62,560 bases of DNA from Rhodospirillaceae bacterium (GTDB taxonomy: Bacteria; Pseudomonadota; Alphaproteobacteria; Rhodospirillales; JABHCV01). This document shows, piece by piece, positions 28,103 to 36,978 of this stretch. The notes under the pieces were generated by a model, which made no database searches, was not told the origin of the DNA, and saw only the letters and a program-made list of their open reading frames with translations. Location: positions 1 to 62,560 of the forward strand of contig JABMOQ010000011.1 in the NCBI GenBank assembly GCA_013204045.1, written 5' to 3'. Position 1 is the stretch's first letter, and every line of letters begins with the position of its first letter. The translations under genes were made by a program, and so were the position numbers.

Positions 28103-29688
28103 GTTTTGATCCTCATATCCAGGAGAATCTCCCGCGCGGCATTAGCACCCGGTGCCCCCATCACACCGCCACCGGGATGAGTGCTGGACCCGCACATATA
28201 AAGGTTCTTCACCGGCGCGCGGTATTGGGCATAACCAGGGACCGGTCGGTTGAACATGAGTTGGTCCATGGTTAATTCGCCCTGGAAAATATTACCCTCT
28301 GTCAACCCGGTTTCGTTTTCAATATCCCATGGGGTGCGCACTTCAGCGTGAAGAATCAGGTCCTTGAAGTTCGGGCTGTACTCGGCAATTTTATCAATCA
28401 CCGTCTTACCGAAGGCGGCGCGCTTTTCATCATTCCATTGGCCGTCGGCCAGATACGGCGGCACGTACTGCACGAACACCGACATGTAGTGCTTGCCCGG
28501 CGGCGCCATGGTGGGGTCAGTCAGGCTGGGGATCATCATGTCGATGTAAGGCTCGCGCGACCAAGTGCCGTCTTTCCAATCATCGTATCCGCGCTCCAGA
28601 TACTCCATGCTGTCGCTGACGTGCATGTCGCCGGTGCGCCCCCGGCAGCCGTCGGGAATGGATGGGAAGTCAGGCAGACCGTCGAGGGCTATGTTGAGTT
28701 TCCCCGATGAGCCCCGAATCTTGAAATTGCGCACCCGGTGCAGGAAATCTTCGGGAAGGTCCGCCGGGTCCATGGATTTATCGAACGTGCGTTTGACGTC
28801 CATGTTGGAAATGACCATCTTGCCAAGGACTTCTTCTCCCCCGCTGAGCGCCACACCGACCGCGCGGTTGTTCTTGACGATGATCTGTTCCACTTCCGCC
28901 GCGGTGCGAATTTCCCCACCATAAGATTGGAACGAATTTGCCAATGACCCGGACACGGCGCCCATGCCGCCACGGGCATAGCCCCAGGAACCGATGGAGC
29001 CGTCCACCTCGCCCATATAATGGTGGAGCAAAACATAGGCGCTGCCTGGCGAATAAGGCCCCAGCGCGGTACCAATAATCGAGGTTCCGGCCAGATGTCC
29101 TTTGACGACCTCTGATTCAAAATATTGATCCAGAAAATCGGCGCAGCTCATGGTCCAGAAGCGGATGGTGTCATACATCCATTCCTCGCCCAGGCCATGG
29201 AACCGGCGGGCGATATCAAGCAAGCCAAAAAGATCGCGGGGCTTGAACGACGTGGGGTCTGGCGGCGTGGTCAGCAGCATTTTTTTGATGAACCGGCACT
29301 GCCGTAAGGTTTCTGCGCCAAAGTAGTCATAAGCTTCCGCATCATGAGCCGAATGCCGGGCAATTTCGCGGCGGTTCTGGTCATGGTTGGGGTAGGTGGC
29401 AAAATAATCGCCATTGCGCATCATGGTGACGCCGCCTTCGTAGGGAATCACCTGCAATCCATGGCGGGGCAGTTCCAGGTCGCGCATGATTTCCGGGCGC
29501 ATCAGGCTGCAAACATAGGAACAGTTGGAATAGGTGAAGCCGGGATAAAGCTCGCGGCTGACGGTAGCGCCGCCGATATAAGGCTGGCGCTCCAGGACAA
29601 TGACGTCCATGCCGGCCTTGGCCAGATAGGCCGCCGTGGTCAGCCCATTATGACCAGCGCCAATGACAATTGCGTCGTAGACCTTCAT
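28099..29688 (-). CDS. CrtI/phytoene-dehydrogenase-like FAD oxidoreductase (first of pair)
   Basis: Paralogue of the following gene, 529 aa. The FAD-binding VIGAGHNGLTTAAYLAKAG is followed by the ERQPYIGGATVSRELYPG segment, and the C-terminal flavin region is LYMCGSSTHPGGGVMGAPG. Matched lengths and translational coupling (4-bp overlap) suggest the two proteins form a heteromer or act in sequence. It is the first gene of the minus-strand group CrtI-CrtI-GcvT-aminotransferase-TMADH, divergent from a PotFABC importer. Confidence 0.85.
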   Translation of the reverse strand: MKVYDAIVIGAGHNGLTTAAYLAKAGMDVIVLERQPYIGGATVSRELYPGFTYSNCSYVCSLMRPEIMRDLELPRHGLQVIPYEGGVTMMRNGDYFATYPNHDQNRREIARHSAHDAEAYDYFGAETLRQCRFIKKMLLTTPPDPTSFKPRDLFGLLDIARRFHGLGEEWMYDTIRFWTMSCADFLDQYFESEVVKGHLAGTSIIGTALGPYSPGSAYVLLHHYMGEVDGSIGSWGYARGGMGAVSGSLANSFQSYGGEIRTAAEVEQIIVKNNRAVGVALSGGEEVLGKMVISNMDVKRTFDKSMDPADLPEDFLHRVRNFKIRGSSGKLNIALDGLPDFPSIPDGCRGRTGDMHVSDSMEYLERGYDDWKDGTWSREPYIDMMIPSLTDPTMAPPGKHYMSVFVQYVPPYLADGQWNDEKRAAFGKTVIDKIAEYSPNFKDLILHAEVRTPWDIENETGLTEGNIFQGELTMDQLMFNRPVPGYAQYRAPVKNLYMCGSSTHPGGGVMGAPGANAAREILLDMRIKT

Positions 29689-30093
29689 TTGGTGCTCTTT
29701 ATGCCGCCCACAATAGCCCGGTAAATCCGGTTTTTGATTGAATGTTCAGCCAATAATTGACCATAATTCATTGTAGATATTGCCAGAAATGAATCAAGTC
29801 ATTATCATCTGATCCAATAATTACTTCGAAGGGGGGTACTCCAAAGCACGAAGCAGCTGGTTGAACTGACGCTCAACCGCTCAACAGATTCTCAAATGAT
29901 CATATTACTCGGCTGTTGGGATTTCGTGGACAATATCCTTTAGTGCAGGTTTAAATAATCACAGTAATTTTAATCATGCATTGAATACTTACCTCGCCCC
30001 CCTTGGTTTGTTTAAGGAGTGACTAACGTAAGCCGCCACCCCGGCAATAAGGGGTGGCTAGAACGCACAGAAACATCAACAGGGAGAAAAAAT
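29689..30093. promoter_or_regulatory. Divergent intergenic region (405 bp) with 5' UTR hairpin
   Basis: Non-coding region between the divergent CrtI-like and potF-like genes. It should hold both promoters, and the BetI-like repressor at the end of the pot operon is a natural candidate to bind here. The one clear structure is an 8-bp stem (GCCACCCC at 30035-30042, complement at 30051-30058) with an 8-base loop, in the potF leader 22 bases ahead of its AGGGAG ribosome site. No convincing -35/-10 pair was identified. Confidence 0.45.
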
Positions 30094-31251
30094 ATGATGT
30101 GCTTCAAGGACACGATCAAACAAATGCGACACCGCTATTTTGGCGGCCTTGGCCTTTACAAGGCGCTTGCTGCCGGCGTCGCCGTCGGCGTTTTGATGAC
30201 CGGACAGGCGTTGGCACAGGAAAGAGTGCTGAAAGTCACCAACTGGGCGGAATATATTGGCGAGGAAACCATCGCTAATTTCGAGAAAGAATACGGCATC
30301 AAAGTCATTTACGATACTTACGAATCGGTCGAAGCGATCGATGCTAAACTGTTGGCAGGTGACAGCGGTTACGATGTGGTCTCGCACGCTTCGTCAGCGA
30401 TTGCCCGCCTGATTCCACCTGGCGGCATCCTGCGACCGCTCGACAAATCGAAACTCGGCAATTTCAGTCACATAGAACCTTCTTTGATGTCCCAATTGGA
30501 CGCCAAATGGGATCCGGGCAATAAGTATATCGTCCCATTCATGTGGGGCACCCAAGGCGTGACCTACAACAAGGCCTTGGTTCTGGAGACCTATCCAAAA
30601 GCACCAATCGGCTCCATGGACATGGTCTTCAAGCCGGAACACATGAAGGAAATCGGAAAGTGCGGTGTGTCGTTCCTTGATTCGCCGACCGACATCATCC
30701 CGCTTGCGTTGGCTTACCTTGACCTGCCGCCGGATTCGACCAATCCTGGCGACTATAAGAAAGTTGGCGAAATGCTGGCCGAGATCCGCCCTTACATCAA
30801 GACGTTCGACAACTATGCTTACCAGAAGATGCCGCAGAAAGAGTTCTGTGTCTCTTTGACATGGGGGCCGGACGGCCTGCTCGCCATGTCAGGAGCCGAG
30901 GAAGCCAACACCGGCGTCGTGCTCGACTTCTTTATGGCGGAAGGGAAGGGCAAGTCCAACCTATGGGTTGACGGCTGGGTCATTCCGGCCGATGCCACTA
31001 ATATCGAGGAAGCGCATCTGTTTCTGAACTACATGATGCGCCCGGAAGTCGCGGCCGCCGACAGCAACTTCACCTGGTATGCGACAGCGAACAAAACGGC
31101 GAAACCTATGGTCGATGAAGCCGTGACCTCCAGTTCGGCCGCATACCCGACCGCGAAACAGGTTGCCAATATGTACACCCTGAATCCGCTTCCTCCGAAA
31201 ATCGAAAAGATCAGGACCCGGACTTGGACCGACTTCAAGGCCGGCAACTAG
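30094..31251 (+). CDS. potF: Spermidine/putrescine-type ABC periplasmic binding protein (system 1)
   Basis: PotD/PotF-family binding protein, 385 aa. The start at 30094 is chosen because AGGGAG lies 7 bases upstream; an earlier ATG-less extension reads as leader. The signal peptide ends with ALA near residues 39-41. The mature start RVLKVTNWAEYIGEETIANFE is the polyamine-binding family hallmark. The binding cleft segments FMWGTQGVTYNK and TWGPDGLLAM follow. It heads an operon potF-A-B-C-betI. Putrescine or another small amine is the likely ligand. Confidence 0.92.
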   Translation: MMCFKDTIKQMRHRYFGGLGLYKALAAGVAVGVLMTGQALAQERVLKVTNWAEYIGEETIANFEKEYGIKVIYDTYESVEAIDAKLLAGDSGYDVVSHASSAIARLIPPGGILRPLDKSKLGNFSHIEPSLMSQLDAKWDPGNKYIVPFMWGTQGVTYNKALVLETYPKAPIGSMDMVFKPEHMKEIGKCGVSFLDSPTDIIPLALAYLDLPPDSTNPGDYKKVGEMLAEIRPYIKTFDNYAYQKMPQKEFCVSLTWGPDGLLAMSGAEEANTGVVLDFFMAEGKGKSNLWVDGWVIPADATNIEEAHLFLNYMMRPEVAAADSNFTWYATANKTAKPMVDEAVTSSSAAYPTAKQVANMYTLNPLPPKIEKIRTRTWTDFKAGN

Positions 31252-31265
31252 ACGATACTAGTCTT

Positions 31266-31299
31266 CGACGACGGCATTCCTGAGCGGATGCCGTCGTCG
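31266..31299 (+). other. Strong hairpin between potF and potA (system 1)
   Basis: Perfect 12-bp inverted repeat (CGACGACGGCAT at 31266-31277, complement at 31288-31299) with a 10-base loop, 15 bp after the potF stop. No proper T-run follows, so it is more likely an RNA-protecting or partially terminating structure that raises binding-protein output relative to potABC. Confidence 0.65.
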
Positions 31300-31336
31300 T
31301 CGCCTTTACAGCAGTTTCACACAGACGAGGCCCGCC

Positions 31337-32476
31337 ATGACCGGTGATCCGGCATCCAGCGACACCCCTTGGCTTGATCAGGGCGCTGAGCCTCTGATCA
31401 AAATCAGGGGCGTTACCAAGAAGTTCGGCGATTTTACTGCGGTCAACAACGTCGACCTCGACATCTTCCAAGGCGAACTGTTTTGCCTGTTGGGCGGGTC
31501 GGGTTGTGGCAAAAGCACCCTGCTCAGAATGCTGTCCGGATTCGAAACCACATCAACCGGGACCATCAGCATCGACGGAATTGATATGTCCAACGTGCCG
31601 CCGTACGAGCGACCAACCAACATGATGTTCCAAAGCTATGCGCTTTTCCCGCATATGACGGTCGAAAAAAATGTAGCTTTCGGCCTGAAGCAGGACAAAA
31701 TTCCAGCCGCCCAGGTCGCCGAGCGGGTCGATGATATTCTCAAGCTGGTCGAATTGCAGGATTACCACAAGCGTAAACCCCATCAGCTTTCAGGCGGCCA
31801 GAAACAGCGCGTGGCGCTTGCCCGCGCCCTGGTCAAGCAACCAAAAGTCCTGCTGCTCGACGAGCCGCTAGCAGCCCTCGATAAGAAACTGCGCGAACAG
31901 ACCCAGTTCGAACTCATGAACATTCAGGAAAAGGTGGGCATTACCTTTATCGTCGTCACCCACGATCAGGAAGAGGCGATGACCCTTTCTTCCCGGATTG
32001 CCGTGATGGATGAGGGTGAGTTTGTGCAGATCGGGACACCAACAGAGATTTACGAATTCCCGGAAACACGCTTTGTCGCCGGTTTCATCGGCTCTGCAAA
32101 TATGTTCGAAGGCCGGGTTGTCGAGGACGGCCCGGACCATGTCAGGGTCATGACCGACCTTGGCGAGATTTATATCGATCACGGTCAATCGGTTAGGGAG
32201 GGCAACCGGGTTTGGGTCGCAATCCGGCCCGAAAAAATTCACCTCAGCAAGGAGCCCCCGACCGAACCGGGGCCAAATCAGGCGATCGGCATGGTCGACG
32301 ATATCGGCTATCTGGGGAATACCTCAATCTATAAGATTAAGCTTGAAAATGATCGGATTATCGACGTCACCGCACCCAATCAGATCAGACCGAAAACAAG
32401 GACACACCGCATCACCTGGGAAGAAAAAGTTTACCTTCACTGGGACGCCTCAAGCGCGGTGTTGCTAAATAAATGA
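31337..32476 (+). CDS. potA: Polyamine-type ABC ATP-binding protein (system 1)
   Basis: ABC ATPase of 379 aa. Walker A is GGSGCGKSTLLRML, the signature [15 protein letters not shown], Walker [13 protein letters not shown], and the H-loop [12 protein letters not shown]-terminal TOBE domain (about residues 270-375) is the usual PotA regulatory part. It overlaps the next permease gene by 4 bp. With the adjacent permeases and PotF-like protein it makes a complete importer. Confidence 0.95.
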   Translation: MTGDPASSDTPWLDQGAEPLIKIRGVTKKFGDFTAVNNVDLDIFQGELFCLLGGSGCGKSTLLRMLSGFETTSTGTISIDGIDMSNVPPYERPTNMMFQSYALFPHMTVEKNVAFGLKQDKIPAAQVAERVDDILKLVELQDYHKRKPHQLSGGQKQRVALARALVKQPKVLLLDEPLAALDKKLREQTQFELMNIQEKVGITFIVVTHDQEEAMTLSSRIAVMDEGEFVQIGTPTEIYEFPETRFVAGFIGSANMFEGRVVEDGPDHVRVMTDLGEIYIDHGQSVREGNRVWVAIRPEKIHLSKEPPTEPGPNQAIGMVDDIGYLGNTSIYKIKLENDRIIDVTAPNQIRPKTRTHRITWEEKVYLHWDASSAVLLNK

Positions 32477-33435
32477 CCGACCGTTCTGTCAGTGCCGCCG
32501 TCGATGTCGCACCCCACCATGCGAGTGCATTGTCGCGATTGATGCGGCGCATGCAATCTGGATGGCGATCCATCGTTGTCTTTATTCCTTACGTTTGGCT
32601 GCTGCTCTTTTTCCTGCTGCCGTTCTTCATCGTCGCCAAGATCAGTGTTGCCCAACTTGTGATCGCCAGCCCACCCTTTACGGACATGATCAAATGGACC
32701 GATGACGGGGTCATGTCCATTCGCCTGGCCTTCGACAACTTTGCCTATATCTTTGAAGATGACCTCTATGTGAAGACCTATATCAACTCACTCAAGATTT
32801 CATCGATCTCGACTATTTTATGCCTTTTGATCGGATACCCAATCGCCTATGGGATCATCCGCTCGGGTCCAGTGACTAGAAAACTGCTCCTGTTTGCAAT
32901 CATTCTGCCGTTCTGGACATCGTTCTTGCTGCGTGTTTATGCGTGGATGGGCCTGTTGGCCGATCAGGGAAATATCAACAACCTGCTGATCTGGCTCGGC
33001 CTGATCGATGAACCGATCCGTTTAATGTACTCGGAATTCGCGGTCTATGTCGGCATCGTCTATACGTACCTGCCGTTTATGATCCTGCCGCTCTACGCCA
33101 ACATGGAGAAGCTGGACGCAACCCTGAACGAAGCCGCTGCCGATCTGGGCTCGCGGCCGACAAACACATTTCTGAAGATTACCTTGCCGTTGACCATGCC
33201 CGGAATTATCGCCGGCTCCCTACTCGTCTTCATCCCGGCAACCGGTGAGTACGTAATCCCGGATTTACTCGGCGGTGGCAACGTGTTGATGATCGGGCGC
33301 CTTCTTTTCAACGAATTCCACCAGAACGTCGACTGGCCGACCGCTTCAGCCGTCGCCATCGTGCTGCTCTTCCTGCTGGTTTTACCGATGATTATCTATC
33401 AGTACTACCAGGCCAAAGCCACGGAGGAACCGTAA
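32473..33435 (+). CDS. potB: Polyamine-type ABC permease PotB-like (system 1)
   Basis: Inner-membrane permease, 320 aa, with six hydrophobic segments. The EAA loop NEAAADLGSRPTNTFLKITLP contacts the ATPase and marks the family. An N-terminal hydrophilic extension of about 35 residues precedes the first membrane span. It is coupled to potA by a 4-bp overlap and followed 4 bp later by potC. The segment TGEYVIPDLLGGG is characteristic of PotB/PotH. Confidence 0.94.
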   Translation: MTDRSVSAAVDVAPHHASALSRLMRRMQSGWRSIVVFIPYVWLLLFFLLPFFIVAKISVAQLVIASPPFTDMIKWTDDGVMSIRLAFDNFAYIFEDDLYVKTYINSLKISSISTILCLLIGYPIAYGIIRSGPVTRKLLLFAIILPFWTSFLLRVYAWMGLLADQGNINNLLIWLGLIDEPIRLMYSEFAVYVGIVYTYLPFMILPLYANMEKLDATLNEAAADLGSRPTNTFLKITLPLTMPGIIAGSLLVFIPATGEYVIPDLLGGGNVLMIGRLLFNEFHQNVDWPTASAVAIVLLFLLVLPMIIYQYYQAKATEEP

Positions 33436-33439
33436 CGCC

Positions 33440-34282
33440 ATGTACGGAAGACGATCCCGCTTTTTGACTTTCATGCTTGGCGCAGGTTTGGCATTTCTCT
33501 ACGTGCCGATGATCATGCTGGTCATTTATTCGTTCAACTATTCGAAAATTGTGCCGGTGTGGGGTGGCTGGTCGCTGCGCTGGTATGAGTCCTTGTTCAA
33601 ATCCGAAGATGTGTGGAACGCGGTTGTCCTGAGCCTGAAGATTGCCGTCGTCAACGCGACTTTCGCAACCCTGCTGGGAACCCTTGCCGGACTTGCCATG
33701 GTGCGCTTCGGAAAGTTCCGCGGGCGCACCCTGTTCGGCGGTATGCTGGTCGCGCCCCTGGTTATGCCCGAGGTGATAACCGGCCTGTCGCTTCTGGTGC
33801 TGTTCATTACGCTTAAAAAATTGATTGGCTGGCCCGAGGACCGTGGTTTTACGACTATTACCATCGCCCATATCACCTTTTCGCTGGCCTACGTCGCTGT
33901 CATCATCCAGTCACGTTTAACGGGGATGGGCGAAACACTCGAAGAAGCCGCACTCGATCTCGGCGCCAAACCTTTCCGAGTGCTGACGGACATTACATTG
34001 CCGCGCCTGGCGCCCGGCATGGTCGCCGGATGGCTGCTCGCGTTTACGCTGTCTCTCGACGACCTGGTGATCGCTAGTTTTGTCACCGGGCCCGGCGCTA
34101 ACACGCTGCCAATCCTGATTTTTTCGCGTATCCGGCTCGGCTTGCGTCCCGACATCAATGCCCTCGCGACGATCATAATCCTCGTCGTCGCTACCGGTGT
34201 GGCTATTGCAGCATTCATTATGTACCGCCAACAAAAACAGTTTCAGCGAGATATGCAGATCGCATTTCAGGAAGAAAAATGA
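33440..34282 (+). CDS. potC: Polyamine-type ABC permease PotC-like (system 1)
   Basis: Second permease subunit, 280 aa, six hydrophobic segments, EAA loop EEAALDLGAKPFRVLTDITLP. Late SLDDLVIASFVTGPGANTLP is the PotC/PotI hallmark. Its last four bases overlap the start of the TetR-family gene, so the regulator is translated with the transporter. Confidence 0.94.
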   Translation: MYGRRSRFLTFMLGAGLAFLYVPMIMLVIYSFNYSKIVPVWGGWSLRWYESLFKSEDVWNAVVLSLKIAVVNATFATLLGTLAGLAMVRFGKFRGRTLFGGMLVAPLVMPEVITGLSLLVLFITLKKLIGWPEDRGFTTITIAHITFSLAYVAVIIQSRLTGMGETLEEAALDLGAKPFRVLTDITLPRLAPGMVAGWLLAFTLSLDDLVIASFVTGPGANTLPILIFSRIRLGLRPDINALATIIILVVATGVAIAAFIMYRQQKQFQRDMQIAFQEEK

Positions 34283-34923
34283 AGAACGGTACGCAGAGAA
34301 AACTTGACAGCGATCGAACCGCAACCAAGGAGGCGCGCCGCCAGCAATTAATTAATGCGACGATGGTTTCAATTTCAAAGCGAGGATTCTCCGGAACTAC
34401 CATGGCTACGGTTACAAAAGGCGCAAGCCTTTCGCATGGAATCGTAAACTTTCATTTTAAAAACAAAGAAGATCTGTATGAGAAAACGCTTGGATACCTG
34501 GCCCGAGAACACTTCGATCACTGGTCAGAAGCTATGGCAAAGGCTGACCCTGATCCCAGCGCGCAATTAGCAGCAATCCTTGAGACGGATTTTGAAAGAA
34601 CCATCTGCTCGCCAAAAAAACTGGCCGTCTGGTTTTCCTTTTGGGGTCAAGCAAAGCATCGGCCTACCTATCTGGAAATTCATAGCACCTATGATGATCA
34701 ACGTAGCGTTGAGATAAAGAGACTATGTGCGGAACTCGTTGAGGTTGGCGGGTATGGCCATATTGATCCGATTGAAGCAGCGCAAAACATAGAGGCAATA
34801 ATTGACGGTCTATGGCTGCAACTTCTTTTATACCCAAAAAAACTTAAACGAACTAAAGCACGCGACAGTTGTTTTAATTTATTAGCGCAGATGTTTCCGA
34901 AGCACTTCTCACACTGCGGTTGA
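34279..34923 (+). CDS. TetR-family regulator, BetI-like
   Basis: DNA-binding regulator, 214 aa. The N-terminal helix-turn-helix (about residues 14-65: ARRQQLINATMVSISKRGFS ... HGIVNFHFKNKEDLYEKTL) and the C-terminal helical ligand domain with KLAVWFSFWGQAK match the BetI subgroup, which senses choline in betaine pathways. It ends the potFABC transcript (4-bp overlap with potC). Autoregulation of the transporter and of the divergent amine-oxidation genes is the natural inference; the inducer may be the imported amine. Confidence 0.88.
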   Translation: MKNGTQRKLDSDRTATKEARRQQLINATMVSISKRGFSGTTMATVTKGASLSHGIVNFHFKNKEDLYEKTLGYLAREHFDHWSEAMAKADPDPSAQLAAILETDFERTICSPKKLAVWFSFWGQAKHRPTYLEIHSTYDDQRSVEIKRLCAELVEVGGYGHIDPIEAAQNIEAIIDGLWLQLLLYPKKLKRTKARDSCFNLLAQMFPKHFSHCG

Positions 34924-34993
34924 TTATATAGTTATAAAAGAGTTTCAAGTGGGCCGCCGGGGGCCGGCTATCCTGCTCCGTGACTGAATTCCT

Positions 34994-35770
34994 CTAAAGC
35001 GGTTTGTGTGCGCGAAAGCGTGCCGGGCGCAACTCGCCGCTATCAAGAACGACGGTCATGGCGCGCCAATTCTCGATAAAATACGCCTGCTTTTCTTCCC
35101 CCAAACTATCCGCCATTTGTTGTTTAAGCGGCCCCTTCATATTGGCGTATTCCTGATGGGACTGGGCGCGGTATTGCTCGGCAACATCATCAAGTGAAAT
35201 ATCGACAAACCCACACTGGTGGAGAATATCGCCGTAAATTTCGAGTGTCTCCATATGATACGTCAGGCCTTCCATTTCGAAAAAATATTCCATGTCCTTG
35301 CCGTAAGGCTTGGCAGAGCGCATCCAGTCCCCAGCGGTAAGAATTCCGCCGGGCTTTAGCACGCGAAAAACCTCGGTGAAGAACGCCCGCTTATCCTCAA
35401 CGTGTATCCAACTGTCTTTGCCAAATACAATGTCGATTTCATTATCTGCTTGTGGCAAGGGGCCGGGCTCGCAATGCTGCAAGGTTATACGATCTGAAAG
35501 TCCGGATTTTCCAATTTTTTCGACAGCCCGCCGAACAAGATCAATCTCCACGTCAAGGCCAATAACCCGCGCCCCGAACTCGCTGGCCAAAATTATGTCC
35601 AGCCCCCCCAGGCCGCAACCTATGTCGAGAACCAACTTATCTTCCAAATCGAGCCCGCTGACGATCTCGCGGACAGCTTGTGGCCCCCCCGGGGAAAGGA
35701 ACCCCTCGCCCCATATCAGTTCGAGCATAGCGACTAGAGCGTGGTCGTATTCTTCTTCGTTCTGGCTCAA
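34994..35770 (-). CDS. SAM-dependent methyltransferase (phosphoethanolamine N-methyltransferase-like)
   Basis: Class I methyltransferase, 258 aa. SAM motif I is VLDIGCGLGGLDIILA, with an acidic residue after GARVIGLDVE, then IDIVFGKDSWIHVEDK and RVLKPGGILTAGDW. The last three resemble the catalytic domain of plant/protist phosphoethanolamine N-methyltransferases (Asp-Ser-Trp/Ile-His segment). It would methylate an amine or phosphobase. It is convergent with the pot operon and lies 89 bp from the deacetylase-like gene. The substrate is a guess from family likeness. Confidence 0.82.
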   Translation of the reverse strand: MSQNEEEYDHALVAMLELIWGEGFLSPGGPQAVREIVSGLDLEDKLVLDIGCGLGGLDIILASEFGARVIGLDVEIDLVRRAVEKIGKSGLSDRITLQHCEPGPLPQADNEIDIVFGKDSWIHVEDKRAFFTEVFRVLKPGGILTAGDWMRSAKPYGKDMEYFFEMEGLTYHMETLEIYGDILHQCGFVDISLDDVAEQYRAQSHQEYANMKGPLKQQMADSLGEEKQAYFIENWRAMTVVLDSGELRPARFRAHKPL

Positions 35771-35859
35771 GCGCTGCTCTCCTCCTGCAATATGGATAAC
35801 AATGGGCCTTCAATCATGGGCAAGAGATGGAGGCAACTAAGGATGGCCTTCTCAAAGCC

Positions 35860-36888
35860 TCAATCTTCGAAGCCACTTAACACATTTACCGTATTTACTC
35901 CGATTTCGGAAACAGCATAACCGCCTTCCATCACAAAAAGCGTCGGCAGGTTGAGCCGACTGAGCCGCGCACCGCAGTCGATAAAATCCTCGCTGCGGAT
36001 TTTGAAAAAGCTGATCGGGTCTTTCTCATAAGCATCAACGCCGTGTGAAACCACCAAAAGATCGGGGCTATAATTATGAATACGTGCACACGCATCGTCC
36101 AATGCCTCGGACCAGCTGCTATAATCCGACCCAGGGGGTAGCGGGTAATTTTTGTTAAACCCTTCGCCCTTCCCTTCTCCAGGCTCATCTGAATAGCCAA
36201 GATAATAGGGGAAAGCCTCCGCCGGGTCGCCGTGGATAGAAAGATAAAACACATCGTCGCGCTGATAAAATATATGCTGTGTGCCATTCCCGTGATGAAA
36301 ATCTATATCAATAATTGCGACGCGCTGGGCTCCCTTGTCGAGTGCGTACTGCGCGGCTATGGCGGCATTATTCAAAAAGCAATACCCCCCGAACTGATCA
36401 ATGGCCGCATGATGACCTGGTGGACGACAAAGGGCGAAGGCTGCCCTTTCACCGTCTAGAACCATATCCGTTGCCGTCAGGGCTACATTCTTACTGGCCA
36501 AGGCCGCTTCCCAGGTGCCGCCCGAGATAGAAGTTTCCGAAGCAAGAGCGTAATACCCGAGCTTTCCTTCAATTTCTGTAGGGATGCGATCCCCACGCAT
36601 GGTTCGGGTCGGCCATACGGATGTGATGGCCTCGCCACCGTACCCGGCAGCCTGCCATTCATCCCAACAACTGGCCAGAAAGTCTACGAGCCCCTTATCA
36701 TGCGTGCGCAGTACCGGATCCAACCCGTAACCTTTTTGCCCTAAAACGTCGCCCAGCTTGACCTCGTTTATGCGCGCCAGAATGATTTCGGCGCGTTCCG
36801 GGCATTCAAACGGCGGTACTAAAGCGCCGTGATAAAGTTCGGTTTTGGAATCTCGAAGACGATGATCTGCTGTGTAAACGGTCCGCAT
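35860..36888 (-). CDS. Histone-deacetylase-family acetylpolyamine amidohydrolase
   Basis: Zn-dependent deacetylase, 342 aa from the ATG at 36888 (MRTVYTADHRL), which has a GAGG site 5 bases upstream. Zinc and catalytic residues lie in ALCRPPGHHA, IIDIDFHHGNGTQ and SHGVDAYEKDP. The early loop YHGALVPPFECPERAEII is typical of bacterial acetylpolyamine amidohydrolases. It should release acetate from N-acetylated putrescine or cadaverine, which suits its place between two polyamine-type importers. A general class II HDAC-like function cannot be excluded. Confidence 0.88.
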   Translation of the reverse strand: MRTVYTADHRLRDSKTELYHGALVPPFECPERAEIILARINEVKLGDVLGQKGYGLDPVLRTHDKGLVDFLASCWDEWQAAGYGGEAITSVWPTRTMRGDRIPTEIEGKLGYYALASETSISGGTWEAALASKNVALTATDMVLDGERAAFALCRPPGHHAAIDQFGGYCFLNNAAIAAQYALDKGAQRVAIIDIDFHHGNGTQHIFYQRDDVFYLSIHGDPAEAFPYYLGYSDEPGEGKGEGFNKNYPLPPGSDYSSWSEALDDACARIHNYSPDLLVVSHGVDAYEKDPISFFKIRSEDFIDCGARLSRLNLPTLFVMEGGYAVSEIGVNTVNVLSGFED

Positions 36889-36978
36889 GGTTGCCTCGCG
36901 ATAGTTGCTCAATACGTCAATGGGGCCACAATGGTTTGGTGTTTTGCCTAAGCTATTCCACGTGTATGCGTTTCCCAA

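Noticed and set aside
26516-29688. Carotenoid biosynthesis pair (phytoene desaturases)
   Set aside because: No crtB, crtE or crtY neighbours. The genes are coupled to a GcvT-like enzyme and face an amine importer, so a catabolic role fits better.
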